From: Pontimonas sp.
GTDB lineage: Bacteria > Actinomycetota > Actinomycetes > Actinomycetales > Microbacteriaceae
DNA: 8,942 nt
Assembly: GCA_017852615.1 (NCBI GenBank)
Contig: JAFMKX010000004.1
Coordinates: 4,313-13,254 of the forward strand
Direction: 5' to 3'
Part shown: positions 1 through 5,451 of the stretch, piece after piece
Numbering within the stretch: position 1 is the first letter of the stretch
Layout: the number at the start of each line of letters is the position of its first letter
The notes under the pieces: generated by a model
Seen by the model: the letters and a program-made list of their open reading frames with translations, nothing else
What the model was told of the DNA's origin: nothing
The model's database searches: none
Made by a program: the position numbers and the translations under genes

Positions 1-53
1 TGTGTTTGCTCATGGTTTCGCCACCGAGTAAGGGTGAGCTCACTAATCCACAC
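1..53 (-). CDS. recF: RecF, DNA repair/replication protein (5' end only, runs off the left edge)
   Basis: Only the first 17 codons are present. Reading the minus strand from a GTG at 53-51 gives MWISELTLTRWRNHEQT. This fits the RecF N-terminus, a short beta strand with alternating hydrophobic residues (I..L.L) followed by an FRN/WRN-type turn and acidic residues. An in-frame TAG lies three codons upstream at 62-60, so the GTG is the only usual start codon. RecF is an SMC-like ATPase that helps load RecA at gapped DNA; its Walker A lies outside the window. It starts 14 bp after the dnaN stop, as expected for the dnaA-dnaN-recF order. No good Shine-Dalgarno is visible, so translation may be coupled to dnaN. 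The call rests on a short peptide plus synteny. Confidence 0.75.
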   Translation of the reverse strand, partial: MWISELTLTRWRNHEQT

Positions 54-67
54 GGCTAACTAGCCGA

Positions 68-1213
68 CTATCGCATTAATAAATTGGGCTGCAATAAATA
101 GCGGTAGTTGTGGGAATCATCACTATCTTTGGATGTTTGCGCCGTAATCAACACAGGCCCTGGCTTATTGGGGTTATCTGTCTGAGTAAAGGCCACTCGC
201 ACAAAATCACTATGTGCCGCAGAAAGGCCATCAATCAAGAACTGTGGCTTGAGCGACACGACACACTCTTTGCCCACCAGGTGACCATCAATGTGTTCGG
301 ATGCCTGAGCTTGGTCAGACCCGAGAGCTTCAAGTCCTACTCCATCAGCGTTAAACGTAAAGCGAAGCGGTGCCTCTCGTTCCAGAACAAGGGCTACTCG
401 TCTCGTTGCCTCGATCAGATCTGAGGTACTCACCACGGCATAATCGGGGGTTGTCTCAGGGAACAGTTTCTGAACCGGTGGGAAAGAACCCTTGATCAAC
501 AGTGTGGTTACTGTTCTCTCGGCGGAACTAAACGCCACTAATTCGCGTTCGCCACCAACATTTATCGTGATGGTCAAGGAACCTGCATGAGAGAACGTCT
601 TACCAATTTCGGCCAAAGTGCGAGCAGGAATCAACGCTTGCAAGCCCTCTTCAGCAACACCTGCTGCACTCCATGCCAACTCTTTGGCAGCCACTCGATA
701 ACGATCCGTGGCCATCATGGTCAGACTTGACGCGGTGATATCCAGCAGGACACCTGTGATCACAGGAGTGACGTCGTCCCGAGAAGCTGCAGTGGCGACC
801 TGGCTGACAGCACTAGCGAATTCGTCCCCGGCGATAGAACCAGCAATACCCTCTACTTCAGGAAGGTTCGGGTATTCCTCGATGGGCATAGTGGCAAGAG
901 AGAATTTGGCTGATCCAGACTTCACACTCAAGGAAGAACCAGAAAGTTCTAGGTTCACTACATCATCAGGTAGCCGAGAGGCGATTTCCGCCAACAAGCG
1001 TCCCGAGACTAAAACCTGACCTGCGGTATCTACCGCTGCGTCGACTCGAGTTTTAGCGGACACTTCATAATCAAAAGAAGAAATGGTCACAGCGTTATCT
1101 TCGGCAGAGATCAAAACGCCACTAAGAATGGGAAGTGTGGTGCGCTGAGGCAACAACTTCACCGCGAACGATACTGCTTCACTGAAGACGTCTTTGTTGA
1201 CTTCAACTTTCAC
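68..1213 (-). CDS. dnaN: DNA polymerase III subunit beta (sliding clamp)
   Basis: Encodes the ring-shaped processivity clamp that tethers the replicative polymerase and many repair factors to DNA. The product is 381 aa, the usual length, and should fold as three clamp domains (about 1-120, 128-250 and 255-381). Recognisable stretches are the N-terminal MKVEVNKDVF..AV followed by LPQRTTLPILSGVL near residues 21-34, the domain-2 ATDRYR segment, and the C-terminal YRYLL. The start is GTG at 1213-1211, with a purine-rich AGGTCAGGT just upstream. It lies downstream of dnaA across the origin gap and 14 bp before recF on the same strand. The C-terminus ends YLLQPNLLMR instead of the usual YLLMP(V/I/M)R(L/F), which alters a region that lines the partner-binding pocket (see findings). 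The rest looks intact. Confidence 0.97.
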   Translation of the reverse strand: MKVEVNKDVFSEAVSFAVKLLPQRTTLPILSGVLISAEDNAVTISSFDYEVSAKTRVDAAVDTAGQVLVSGRLLAEIASRLPDDVVNLELSGSSLSVKSGSAKFSLATMPIEEYPNLPEVEGIAGSIAGDEFASAVSQVATAASRDDVTPVITGVLLDITASSLTMMATDRYRVAAKELAWSAAGVAEEGLQALIPARTLAEIGKTFSHAGSLTITINVGGERELVAFSSAERTVTTLLIKGSFPPVQKLFPETTPDYAVVSTSDLIEATRRVALVLEREAPLRFTFNADGVGLEALGSDQAQASEHIDGHLVGKECVVSLKPQFLIDGLSAAHSDFVRVAFTQTDNPNKPGPVLITAQTSKDSDDSHNYRYLLQPNLLMR

Positions 1214-1233
1214 GAAACACCTGACCTATTCAC

Positions 1234-1263
1234 TACATACACGAGTACTTGATTGTGGCACAA
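1234..1263 (-). promoter_or_regulatory. Possible dnaN promoter (weak match)
   Basis: On the minus strand a TTGTGC hexamer (1263-1258) and a TATGTA hexamer (1239-1234) are separated by 18 bp and lie just upstream of the dnaN start. The match to the sigma-70 consensus is poor, mainly TTG and TAT. dnaN may instead be read mostly through from dnaA. Confidence 0.25.
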
Positions 1264-1300
1264 AGCTTGCCAAGCGGGGGCTCGGGTTATTGGTCACAGA

Positions 1301-1330
1301 AGAATAATTAATTAACGGAAATATTCATAA
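1301..1330. other. AT-rich segment, candidate DNA unwinding element
   Basis: 25 of 30 bases are A or T, including TAATTAATTAA. It lies 4 bp from the perfect DnaA box at 1335-1343, inside the proposed oriC. Position next to a box and low melting stability suggest the place of initial strand opening. A clear run of DnaA-trio repeats was not evident, so this is inference from composition and place. Confidence 0.45.
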
Positions 1331-1334
1331 CCCT

Positions 1335-1343
1335 TGTGGATAA
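1335..1343 (-). promoter_or_regulatory. DnaA box (perfect TTATCCACA)
   Basis: Perfect 9-mer on the minus strand. It lies within a 13-bp sequence, CCTTGTGGATAAC (1332-1344), that recurs exactly at 1468-1480. It borders the AT-rich segment. Confidence 0.9.
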
Positions 1344-1454
1344 CGCGAAACTTCTGATTAACCTCAGAAACCGTATGGGAACTACATCGTTGTGAGATGT
1401 GCGAAGTGGGTGGGAAAACTTGTGACTAATCTCCGTGCCACAGGGCCGTTGTGG

Positions 1455-1469
1455 GGAAAATATTTTTCC
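1455..1469. repeat. Inverted repeat GGAAAA-tat-TTTTCC in the origin
   Basis: Six-base arms (1455-1460 and 1464-1469) with a 3-base centre. The repeat sits between a degenerate DnaA box (1450-1458, TGTGGGGAA) and the perfect box at 1471-1479, whose TTGTGG cores are 21 bp apart. It is mostly A/T and could be a second melting site or a protein site. There is no direct evidence of function. Confidence 0.5.
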
Positions 1470-1470
1470 T

Positions 1471-1479
1471 TGTGGATAA
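1471..1479 (-). promoter_or_regulatory. DnaA box (perfect TTATCCACA)
   Basis: Perfect 9-mer on the minus strand, directly after the AT-rich inverted repeat at 1455-1469. Confidence 0.9.
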
Positions 1480-1521
1480 CCCATGCGTGTCGTCCCCAGG
1501 CCGGCCAGAGTTCTTCACAAG

Positions 1522-1530
1522 TTATCCACA
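1522..1530 (+). promoter_or_regulatory. DnaA box (perfect TTATCCACA)
   Basis: Perfect 9-mer, the only one of the five perfect boxes on the plus strand, so it faces the box at 1471-1479. Its 12-base context (CTGTGGATAACT on the minus strand) is repeated at the box at 3050-3058. Confidence 0.9.
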
Positions 1531-1543
1531 GTGTGGGAAACCC

Positions 1544-1558
1544 TCAAGTAGAACTTGA
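1544..1558 (-). terminator. Short hairpin after the dnaA stop (doubtful terminator)
   Basis: TCAAGT and ACTTGA form a 6-bp stem with a 3-base loop, 7 bp beyond the dnaA stop codon. The stem is not GC-rich and no U-tract follows on the minus strand (GAGGGTTTCCC instead). It may be a weak pause or processing site rather than an intrinsic terminator. Confidence 0.25.
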
Positions 1559-1565
1559 TTTGACG

Positions 1566-2966
1566 TTAGTAATTCGTGGTTTGTTTTACCTTGCTGGTGA
1601 TCTCCGTCACCTGGTTATAAATAGATCGGCGTTCTTTCATCAGTTCGCTGATCTTTTTGTTCGCATACATCACTGTGGTGTGGTCACGGTTGCCAAAAAG
1701 CTGCCCAATTTTAGGCAGAGACAAACTGGTCATTTCCCGACACAAATACATCGCCACTTGTCGAGCTAGAGCGGTGGTTTGAGATCGAGAAGAGCCGTAG
1801 AGGTCCTCGACGCCTAGTTGGTAAAAAGTGGCAGTGATGCTGATGATGTCCGAAGGCGCGACAATGTTGGTGTCTTCGGTGAGAACGAGATCCTTGAGAA
1901 CGGTTTTGACCAGGGGAACATCGACCACGGTTTTATTAAGATTTGCAAACGCGGTGACTCGGATCAACGCGCCTTCTAGTTCTCTAATGTTGGAAGACAC
2001 TTTGGAGGCCATGTATTCCATAACGTCATCACTGACATCAATGCCGTCGTTAGCAGCCTTCTTGCGCAAAATGGCAATACGGGTTTCTAAATCTGGTGCC
2101 TGAACATCCGTAATCAAACCCCATTCGAAGCGGCTACGCATTCGGTCTTCAAACCCAGTGAGTTGTTTAGGCGGTAGATCACTGGTCACCACGACTTGCT
2201 TGTTATGGTCATGCAGCGTATTGAAGGTGTGGAAGAAAGCCTCTTGCGTGGAGTCTTTACCCTGCAGAAACTGAATGTCGTCGATGAGAAGGATGTCAAT
2301 TTCTCGATAACGAACTTGAAATTCGGCTGCTCGGTTGTTGGCGATGGCGTTAATGAAGTCGTTGGTGAATTCTTCAGAACTTACGTAGCGAACTCGCAGA
2401 CCCTTGAACAGGCTTTGTGCGTAATGGCCAATGGCGTGAAGAAGGTGTGTTTTACCCAGTCCGGAACCACCATAAATAAAAAGTGGGTTGTATGCCTTAG
2501 CGGGTGCTTCTGCTACTGCGAGGGCTGCCGCGTGAGCGAATCGATTAGACGATCCAATAACAAAAGAATCAAAGCCATATTTGGGATTGAGGTGAGAGGG
2601 CGTCTGGCCACCGGGCATGCTGGCGGGAGGTTCGCCGTAATCCAGGGATGGTGGTGGGGAGGTTTCCTCGGCCGGAATCTGAAGGACATCACTTTCAATT
2701 TCCGGATTGACCACAATGGCGAAACTTTTCACTTCAGAATCTTCGATGCTCTCCATGGCGCTGAGCAGGGGTAAGCGAACCCGTTGTTCCAACATTCCGC
2801 GCGTGAGCTCGTTGGGTACTTCTAAATACAAGACACCGGCCATCACGCCACGTGGTTCGACAAGATCTAGAAAGCCCCACAGTTGTGGAGTGATGCGATT
2901 GTCTGTGGAGAGGTGGCTTTTGATGTTGTGCCAGAGTTCGATCACATCGCTTTCGATATCACTCAC
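1566..2966 (-). CDS. dnaA: Chromosomal replication initiator protein DnaA
   Basis: AAA+ ATPase that binds DnaA boxes, opens oriC and recruits the helicase. The 466-aa product shows all four domains: domain I (about 1-85), a short variable Pro-rich linker (about 95-125), the AAA+ core (about 128-345) and the DNA-binding domain (about 350-466). Walker A is GGSGLGKT (166-173), Walker B ILLIDD (225-230), sensor 1 TSD (261-263), the arginine finger region RMRSRF (275-280) and sensor 2 SNIRELEG (325-332). The domain IV signature GNRDHTTVMYA (425-435) keeps the base-reading RDHTT. In the basic loop, SSRSQTTALARQ has Gln396 where actinobacterial DnaA usually has Arg. The start is GTG at 2966-2964 with AAGGAG 6 bp upstream. 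A perfect DnaA box lies 19 bp upstream of the start and another at 3050-3058, which suggests autorepression. Confidence 0.98.
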   Translation of the reverse strand: MSDIESDVIELWHNIKSHLSTDNRITPQLWGFLDLVEPRGVMAGVLYLEVPNELTRGMLEQRVRLPLLSAMESIEDSEVKSFAIVVNPEIESDVLQIPAEETSPPPSLDYGEPPASMPGGQTPSHLNPKYGFDSFVIGSSNRFAHAAALAVAEAPAKAYNPLFIYGGSGLGKTHLLHAIGHYAQSLFKGLRVRYVSSEEFTNDFINAIANNRAAEFQVRYREIDILLIDDIQFLQGKDSTQEAFFHTFNTLHDHNKQVVVTSDLPPKQLTGFEDRMRSRFEWGLITDVQAPDLETRIAILRKKAANDGIDVSDDVMEYMASKVSSNIRELEGALIRVTAFANLNKTVVDVPLVKTVLKDLVLTEDTNIVAPSDIISITATFYQLGVEDLYGSSRSQTTALARQVAMYLCREMTSLSLPKIGQLFGNRDHTTVMYANKKISELMKERRSIYNQVTEITSKVKQTTNY

Positions 2967-2985
2967 TCTGGGCTCCTTGGCAAGT

Positions 2986-2994
2986 TGTGGATAA
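2986..2994 (-). promoter_or_regulatory. DnaA box (perfect TTATCCACA) upstream of dnaA
   Basis: Perfect 9-mer on the minus strand, 19 bp upstream of the dnaA start codon and just before its Shine-Dalgarno (2973-2978). Binding here would lie in or just beyond the dnaA promoter, consistent with autorepression. Confidence 0.9.
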
Positions 2995-3049
2995 CCAGAA
3001 TCACACTCTAGGAGGCGCTGGTGGGGTCGTGGATACTCTAGACATTACC

Positions 3050-3058
3050 TGTGGATAA
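3050..3058 (-). promoter_or_regulatory. DnaA box (perfect TTATCCACA)
   Basis: Perfect 9-mer on the minus strand, 64 bp from the previous box and about 20 bp upstream of the proposed rpmH -35. It could influence both divergent promoters. Confidence 0.9.
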
Positions 3059-3078
3059 CTCCATTTGAAAAATCTAGT

Positions 3079-3107
3079 TTGACCTTGAGAGATTTCGGCT
3101 TTATCCT
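3079..3107 (+). promoter_or_regulatory. Predicted rpmH promoter
   Basis: TTGACC (3079-3084) and TATCCT (3102-3107) are separated by 17 bp, a good fit to the housekeeping sigma consensus TTGACA-17-TATAAT. Transcription would begin near 3113-3115 and give a leader of about 60 nt. It is the only clear promoter before the rpmH-to-parB series, so it may drive much of it. Confidence 0.55.
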
Positions 3108-3114
3108 AGGGTGT

Positions 3115-3150
3115 CCCCGATTGGGGCCCAGTTTTTCCGGTCATCACCGG
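3115..3150 (+). promoter_or_regulatory. Two hairpins in the rpmH leader
   Basis: CCCC-gatt-GGGG (3115-3126) lies at the predicted 5' end of the transcript, and CCGGT-catc-ACCGG (3137-3150) follows after a run of five T (3132-3136). They may stabilise the mRNA or attenuate transcription. Both stems are short and no known riboswitch is recognised. Confidence 0.35.
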
Positions 3151-3173
3151 GTTTCATCTAGGAGTAACTCGCC

Positions 3174-3311
3174 ATGAGTAAGCGCACGTTCCAACCCAAC
3201 AACCGCCGCCGATCTAAAGTACACGGCTTCCGGTTGCGTATGCGTACTCGCGCTGGCCGAGCCATCCTTGCTGCGCGTCGCCGTAAGGGCCGCACTAAAA
3301 TCTCCGCCTAA
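3174..3311 (+). CDS. rpmH: 50S ribosomal protein L34
   Basis: A 45-aa basic protein of the large ribosomal subunit. The sequence shows the full family pattern: MSKRTFQPNNRRRSKVHGFR at the start, then RMRTRAGRAILAARRRKGR and a short C-terminal tail TKISA. The length is normal (44-47 aa). Translation starts at ATG 3174 with GGAG at 3161-3164, 9 bp away. It is the first gene of the rightward series and is followed 15 bp later by rnpA, the pairing seen in most bacteria. It falls below common ORF length cutoffs but is certain from the motif and position. Confidence 0.98.
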   Translation: MSKRTFQPNNRRRSKVHGFRLRMRTRAGRAILAARRRKGRTKISA

Positions 3312-3326
3312 AGCGAGGAGCAACCC

Positions 3327-3662
3327 GTGTTAGCGCGGGATCATCGTATTGTTTCTGGCACGCATCTTCGTCTCGTTCAGCGACGAGGGGTGCGCTTTGC
3401 CAACCCTTGTTTTGTCATGAACACTCTGGTGACGACACCAGATAGCCCAGCCCGCTATGGGTTTGTCGTGGCGAAAAGCGTGGGCGGCGCAGTGGTGCGA
3501 AATAAAGTCAAACGGCGCCTGCGTGCCTTGGCCGCGTTGTCCCTCGTTGATCAGGACAGTGGTCGTGATGTTGTGGTGCGGGCATTACCCCCAGCCGCCC
3601 ACGCAAGTTTTGAAGACCTCAAGGTTCTGTGGGATATCGCCATCAAGAAAAGCCAGCGATGA
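3327..3662 (+). CDS. rnpA: Ribonuclease P protein component
   Basis: Protein subunit of RNase P, which assists the catalytic RNA in removing 5' leaders from precursor tRNAs. The 111-aa basic product carries the signature RNR motif RNKVKRRLR at residues 58-66 and the upstream beta-sheet segment RYGFVVAKSVGGAVVRNK (43-60). The start is GTG at 3327, with GAGGAG at 3315-3320 spaced 6 bp. An alternative in-frame ATG at residue 31 would remove conserved sequence. The RNA partner rnpB is not in this window. The TGA stop overlaps the ATG of yidD (ATGA at 3659-3662), which suggests translational coupling. Confidence 0.95.
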   Translation: MLARDHRIVSGTHLRLVQRRGVRFANPCFVMNTLVTTPDSPARYGFVVAKSVGGAVVRNKVKRRLRALAALSLVDQDSGRDVVVRALPPAAHASFEDLKVLWDIAIKKSQR

Positions 3663-3964
3663 TTCAGAGGCTTGGTCTTTTTGTGCTTCTTATTCCGCGC
3701 AATGTGGCGATAGGTTTCCTGCTGGTCTACCGGGCGATCATCTCGCCGCTGTATGGGAATGTGTGTCGTTACTACCCCAGCTGTTCGCTCTATACCCTCC
3801 GGGCAATTCAGTACCATGGTGCACTGTGGGGCATAGGCTTGGGCGCATGGCGAATTCTGCGGTGTAACCCGTGGGCCAAAGGTGGCATCGATGATCCGCC
3901 AGAGAGACTGCGAGCTTCTTACGAAGTAGGACGACTAGGGTTTGTCCGGGTAAAGGGAAGGTAG
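3659..3964 (+). CDS. yidD: Membrane protein insertion efficiency factor YidD
   Basis: Small membrane-associated protein linked to YidC-dependent insertion of inner-membrane proteins; its biochemical role is not settled. The 101-aa product has the family core: an N-terminal hydrophobic/amphipathic helix (PRNVAIGFLLVYRAIISP, 13-30), CRYYPSCSLY (36-45), the H53G pair, and RILRCNPWAKGGIDDPP (65-81) with the conserved cysteines. I chose the ATG at 3659, which overlaps the rnpA stop as ATGA. A GTG at 3629 in the same frame would add 10 residues with no homology and lies inside rnpA. The upstream ribosome site is weak, so coupling to rnpA is likely. The C-terminal 20 residues are poorly conserved tail. 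Confidence 0.93.
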   Translation: MIQRLGLFVLLIPRNVAIGFLLVYRAIISPLYGNVCRYYPSCSLYTLRAIQYHGALWGIGLGAWRILRCNPWAKGGIDDPPERLRASYEVGRLGFVRVKGR

Positions 3965-3968
3965 AGCA

Positions 3969-4952
3969 TTGGGTATTTTCGACACGATCCTGTGGCCTAT
4001 TAGATGGGTAATTGAGGCAGTACTAGCGGGAGCACACTCGAGTCTTGAGTGGCTGGGTATGAACCCCGAGTCCGGTGCTGCTTGGTTCCTCGCGATCGCC
4101 ACCTTGGTTTTGATTGTCCGCTCTGCTCTTATCCCCGTGTTTGTGCGTCAGATCAAGAGCCAGCGACGCATGATGGAAATCGCCCCAGAGTTGAAGAAAA
4201 TTCAGGATAAGTACAAGGGCAAGAAAGACCAGTTCTCGCGTGAAGCACTGTCGCGCGAAACGATGGCTCTCTATAGCAAGGCCGGAACCAACCCTTTCTC
4301 CTCGTGCTTGCCTTTGCTGTTGCAGATGCCCATCTTCTTTGGTCTGTTTCGCGTGCTCAGCACGGCGGCCGAGGGTCGACCCGGTGTTTCGTTTATGACC
4401 CAGGAGCTCGCTGACCAGTTTGGTCAAGCAGCGCTCTGGGGACTCGCGCCGTTGAAGGCGACGATGATGTATGCCTTTAGTGAAGAGTCGACTCTGACCT
4501 CCTCCGCTACCATCGCGGTCATCGTGACCGCAGCGGTCATGGTGATCATGATGTCTGCTTCTCAGTTCATTACTCAATTGCAGATCATGTCGAAGAACCA
4601 GTCCCCGGCGATGAAAGAAAGCCCCATGTATCGCCAGCAGCGTCTGTTGCTCTACATGCTCCCCATCGTGTTCTTGTTCTCTGGTGTGTACTTCTCCTTG
4701 GGTGTGATGACCTACTGGTTGGTGTCTAACTTCTGGACCATGGGCCAGCAGTTCATCGTGATCCGCAATATGCCCACCCCTGGAAGTGAGGCGGCCATCG
4801 CTCGTGATGCTCGCTTGGCCAAGAAGAGGGAACGGCGAGGAATTGTTCTCATCGAGGACGAACCCGAAAAGGACCCCGAAGAAGAAAAACGCCAGCGCCA
4901 GCAGCCGGTGAGTAAAGATCGTGCCAAGAAGAAAAAGAAGAAGAGGAAGTAA
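3969..4952 (+). CDS. yidC: Membrane protein insertase YidC (Oxa1 family)
   Basis: Inserts and folds membrane proteins, alone or with SecYEG. The 327-aa product is the short Gram-positive type without the large periplasmic domain. Expected features are an N-terminal amphipathic/TM segment (about 5-25), TM near 36-57 carrying the conserved groove arginine R51, a charged cytoplasmic loop (61-105), TM near 110-132 with NPFSSCLPLLLQMPIFFGLF, TM near 180-200, and a TM pair near 226-257. The C-terminal tail is highly charged and ends KKKKKKRK (320-327), typical of a ribosome-contacting tail. The start is an unusual TTG at 3969, only 4 bp after the yidD stop, with AAGG at 3958-3961 spaced 7 bp; no other start keeps the conserved N-terminus. 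Its TAA overlaps the jag ATG by one base. Confidence 0.96.
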   Translation: MGIFDTILWPIRWVIEAVLAGAHSSLEWLGMNPESGAAWFLAIATLVLIVRSALIPVFVRQIKSQRRMMEIAPELKKIQDKYKGKKDQFSREALSRETMALYSKAGTNPFSSCLPLLLQMPIFFGLFRVLSTAAEGRPGVSFMTQELADQFGQAALWGLAPLKATMMYAFSEESTLTSSATIAVIVTAAVMVIMMSASQFITQLQIMSKNQSPAMKESPMYRQQRLLLYMLPIVFLFSGVYFSLGVMTYWLVSNFWTMGQQFIVIRNMPTPGSEAAIARDARLAKKRERRGIVLIEDEPEKDPEEEKRQRQQPVSKDRAKKKKKKRK

Positions 4953-5431
4953 TGGCCAGCACCGAAAAAGAAATCGTAGTTCCCGATGAAGGGGAGCTCG
5001 CCGCTGACTATCTCGAGTCGCTTCTCGATATTGCAGACTTGGATGGAGACATCGAAATTGAGGTGCGTCAGGAACGCACCTACGTCACGGTGGGCTCGCC
5101 TGACACCAACGATTTGGGTGGACTCTCCTCCCCTGACGTGGTGGCAGCGCTCCAGGACCTCACCCGTCTAGCGGTGCAACAGAAGACCGGCGAGTTCGCT
5201 CGCCTGGTTCTGGACGTCGCTGGCTCCCGTGAGGCGCGAGTGAAAGAACTAGAAAAGCTGGTCACGGTCGCGGTAGAGAAGATTGAAGGCGGAGCTAAGT
5301 CCGCAGCACTTCCTCCCATGAGTAGTTACGAGCGCAAGTTGGTCCACGACATGGTCAGCGAGCGTGGTTTTGTTTCAGGGTCAGAGGGTGAAGGTAAAGA
5401 CCGTCACACTGTGATCACGCCTTCTGCCTAG
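4952..5431 (+). CDS. jag: Jag/KhpB-like protein with degenerate KH domain and R3H domain
   Basis: RNA-binding protein family found next to yidC (SpoIIIJ-associated Jag, now KhpB); some members affect cell division and envelope growth. The 159-aa product has an acidic N-terminus, a KH-like region (about 12-90) and a C-terminal R3H domain (about 95-159) with SYERKLVHDMV, where R128 and H132 form the R-x3-H pair, followed by SEGEGKDRHTVI. There is no separate N-terminal Jag-N domain, as in other actinobacteria. The KH segment lacks the usual I/VGxxG loop: DLGGLSSPDVVAALQDL (54-70) appears two residues shorter than family members I recall. The R3H half may therefore carry most RNA contacts. ATG at 4952 overlaps the yidC stop (TAATG), with GAGGA at 4943-4947. 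Confidence 0.9.
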   Translation: MASTEKEIVVPDEGELAADYLESLLDIADLDGDIEIEVRQERTYVTVGSPDTNDLGGLSSPDVVAALQDLTRLAVQQKTGEFARLVLDVAGSREARVKELEKLVTVAVEKIEGGAKSAALPPMSSYERKLVHDMVSERGFVSGSEGEGKDRHTVITPSA

Positions 5432-5435
5432 GGAT

Positions 5436-5451
5436 TGTTTCACGTGAAACA
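5436..5451. promoter_or_regulatory. parS site 1 (perfect)
   Basis: TGTTTCACGTGAAACA is a perfect 16-bp palindrome identical to the consensus chromosomal ParB-binding site. It lies 5 bp after the jag stop and within the start region of rsmG, so translated from TTG 5435 it encodes FHVKH. Confidence 0.97.

Larger units (their letters stand above)
1214..1565. other. Candidate chromosomal replication origin (oriC), dnaN-dnaA intergenic region
   Basis: This 352-bp gap between dnaA and dnaN has no credible gene. It holds three perfect DnaA boxes (1335-1343, 1471-1479, 1522-1530) and several two-mismatch copies, including 1421-1429, 1450-1458 and 1532-1540. It also holds an AT-rich segment (1301-1330, 25 of 30 bases A/T) beside the first box. 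Inverted repeats occur at 1352-1369 (TTCTGA/TCAGAA) and 1455-1469 (GGAAAA/TTTTCC). Location between dnaA and dnaN is the standard actinobacterial oriC position, and gene orientation diverges from this locus. The number of perfect boxes is low next to the long box-rich origins of Streptomyces and Mycobacterium, so the origin seems compact. It must also contain the dnaN promoter. Confidence 0.85.
2967..3173. other. dnaA-rpmH divergent intergenic region with DnaA boxes
   Basis: This 207-bp gap separates divergently transcribed dnaA and rpmH. It has two perfect DnaA boxes (2986-2994, 3050-3058), a two-mismatch copy (3028-3036, CGTGGATAC) and a direct repeat ACTCTAG at 3005-3011 and 3035-3041. The rpmH promoter and leader occupy the right half. 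No convincing dnaA promoter could be fixed; TAGAGT hexamers on the minus strand are possible -10 elements without good -35 partners. In bipartite origins both flanks of dnaA contribute, so this may be part of the origin as well as the dnaA regulatory region. Confidence 0.7.

Noticed and set aside
1206..1221. Parts of a parS-like sequence (TTTCACGAAACA) at the dnaN start
   Set aside because: The two half-sites are wrongly spaced (the central TG is missing), so ParB is unlikely to bind; it is explained by dnaN coding.
1352..1369. TTCTGA/TCAGAA inverted repeat as a terminator
   Set aside because: It is 200 bp past the dnaA stop, has a weak stem and is followed by no U-tract; kept only as a repeat within the origin description.
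1392..1769. Plus-strand open frame crossing the origin and the 3' end of dnaA
   Set aside because: It spans DnaA boxes and the coding end of dnaA, with no ribosome site or family resemblance.
2196..2774. 192-codon open frame on the plus strand opposite dnaA
   Set aside because: It lies wholly antisense to the highly conserved DnaA sequence, has no recognisable motif, and is explained as a chance frame.
4023..4577. 184-codon open frame on the minus strand opposite yidC
   Set aside because: Antisense to intact YidC with a low-complexity His/Arg/Gln-rich translation; a shadow of the real gene.
4917..4951. A-rich run at the end of yidC as a possible frameshift site
   Set aside because: It encodes the basic C-terminal tail common in YidC, there is no clear slippery heptamer with a downstream structure, and the jag start follows normally.
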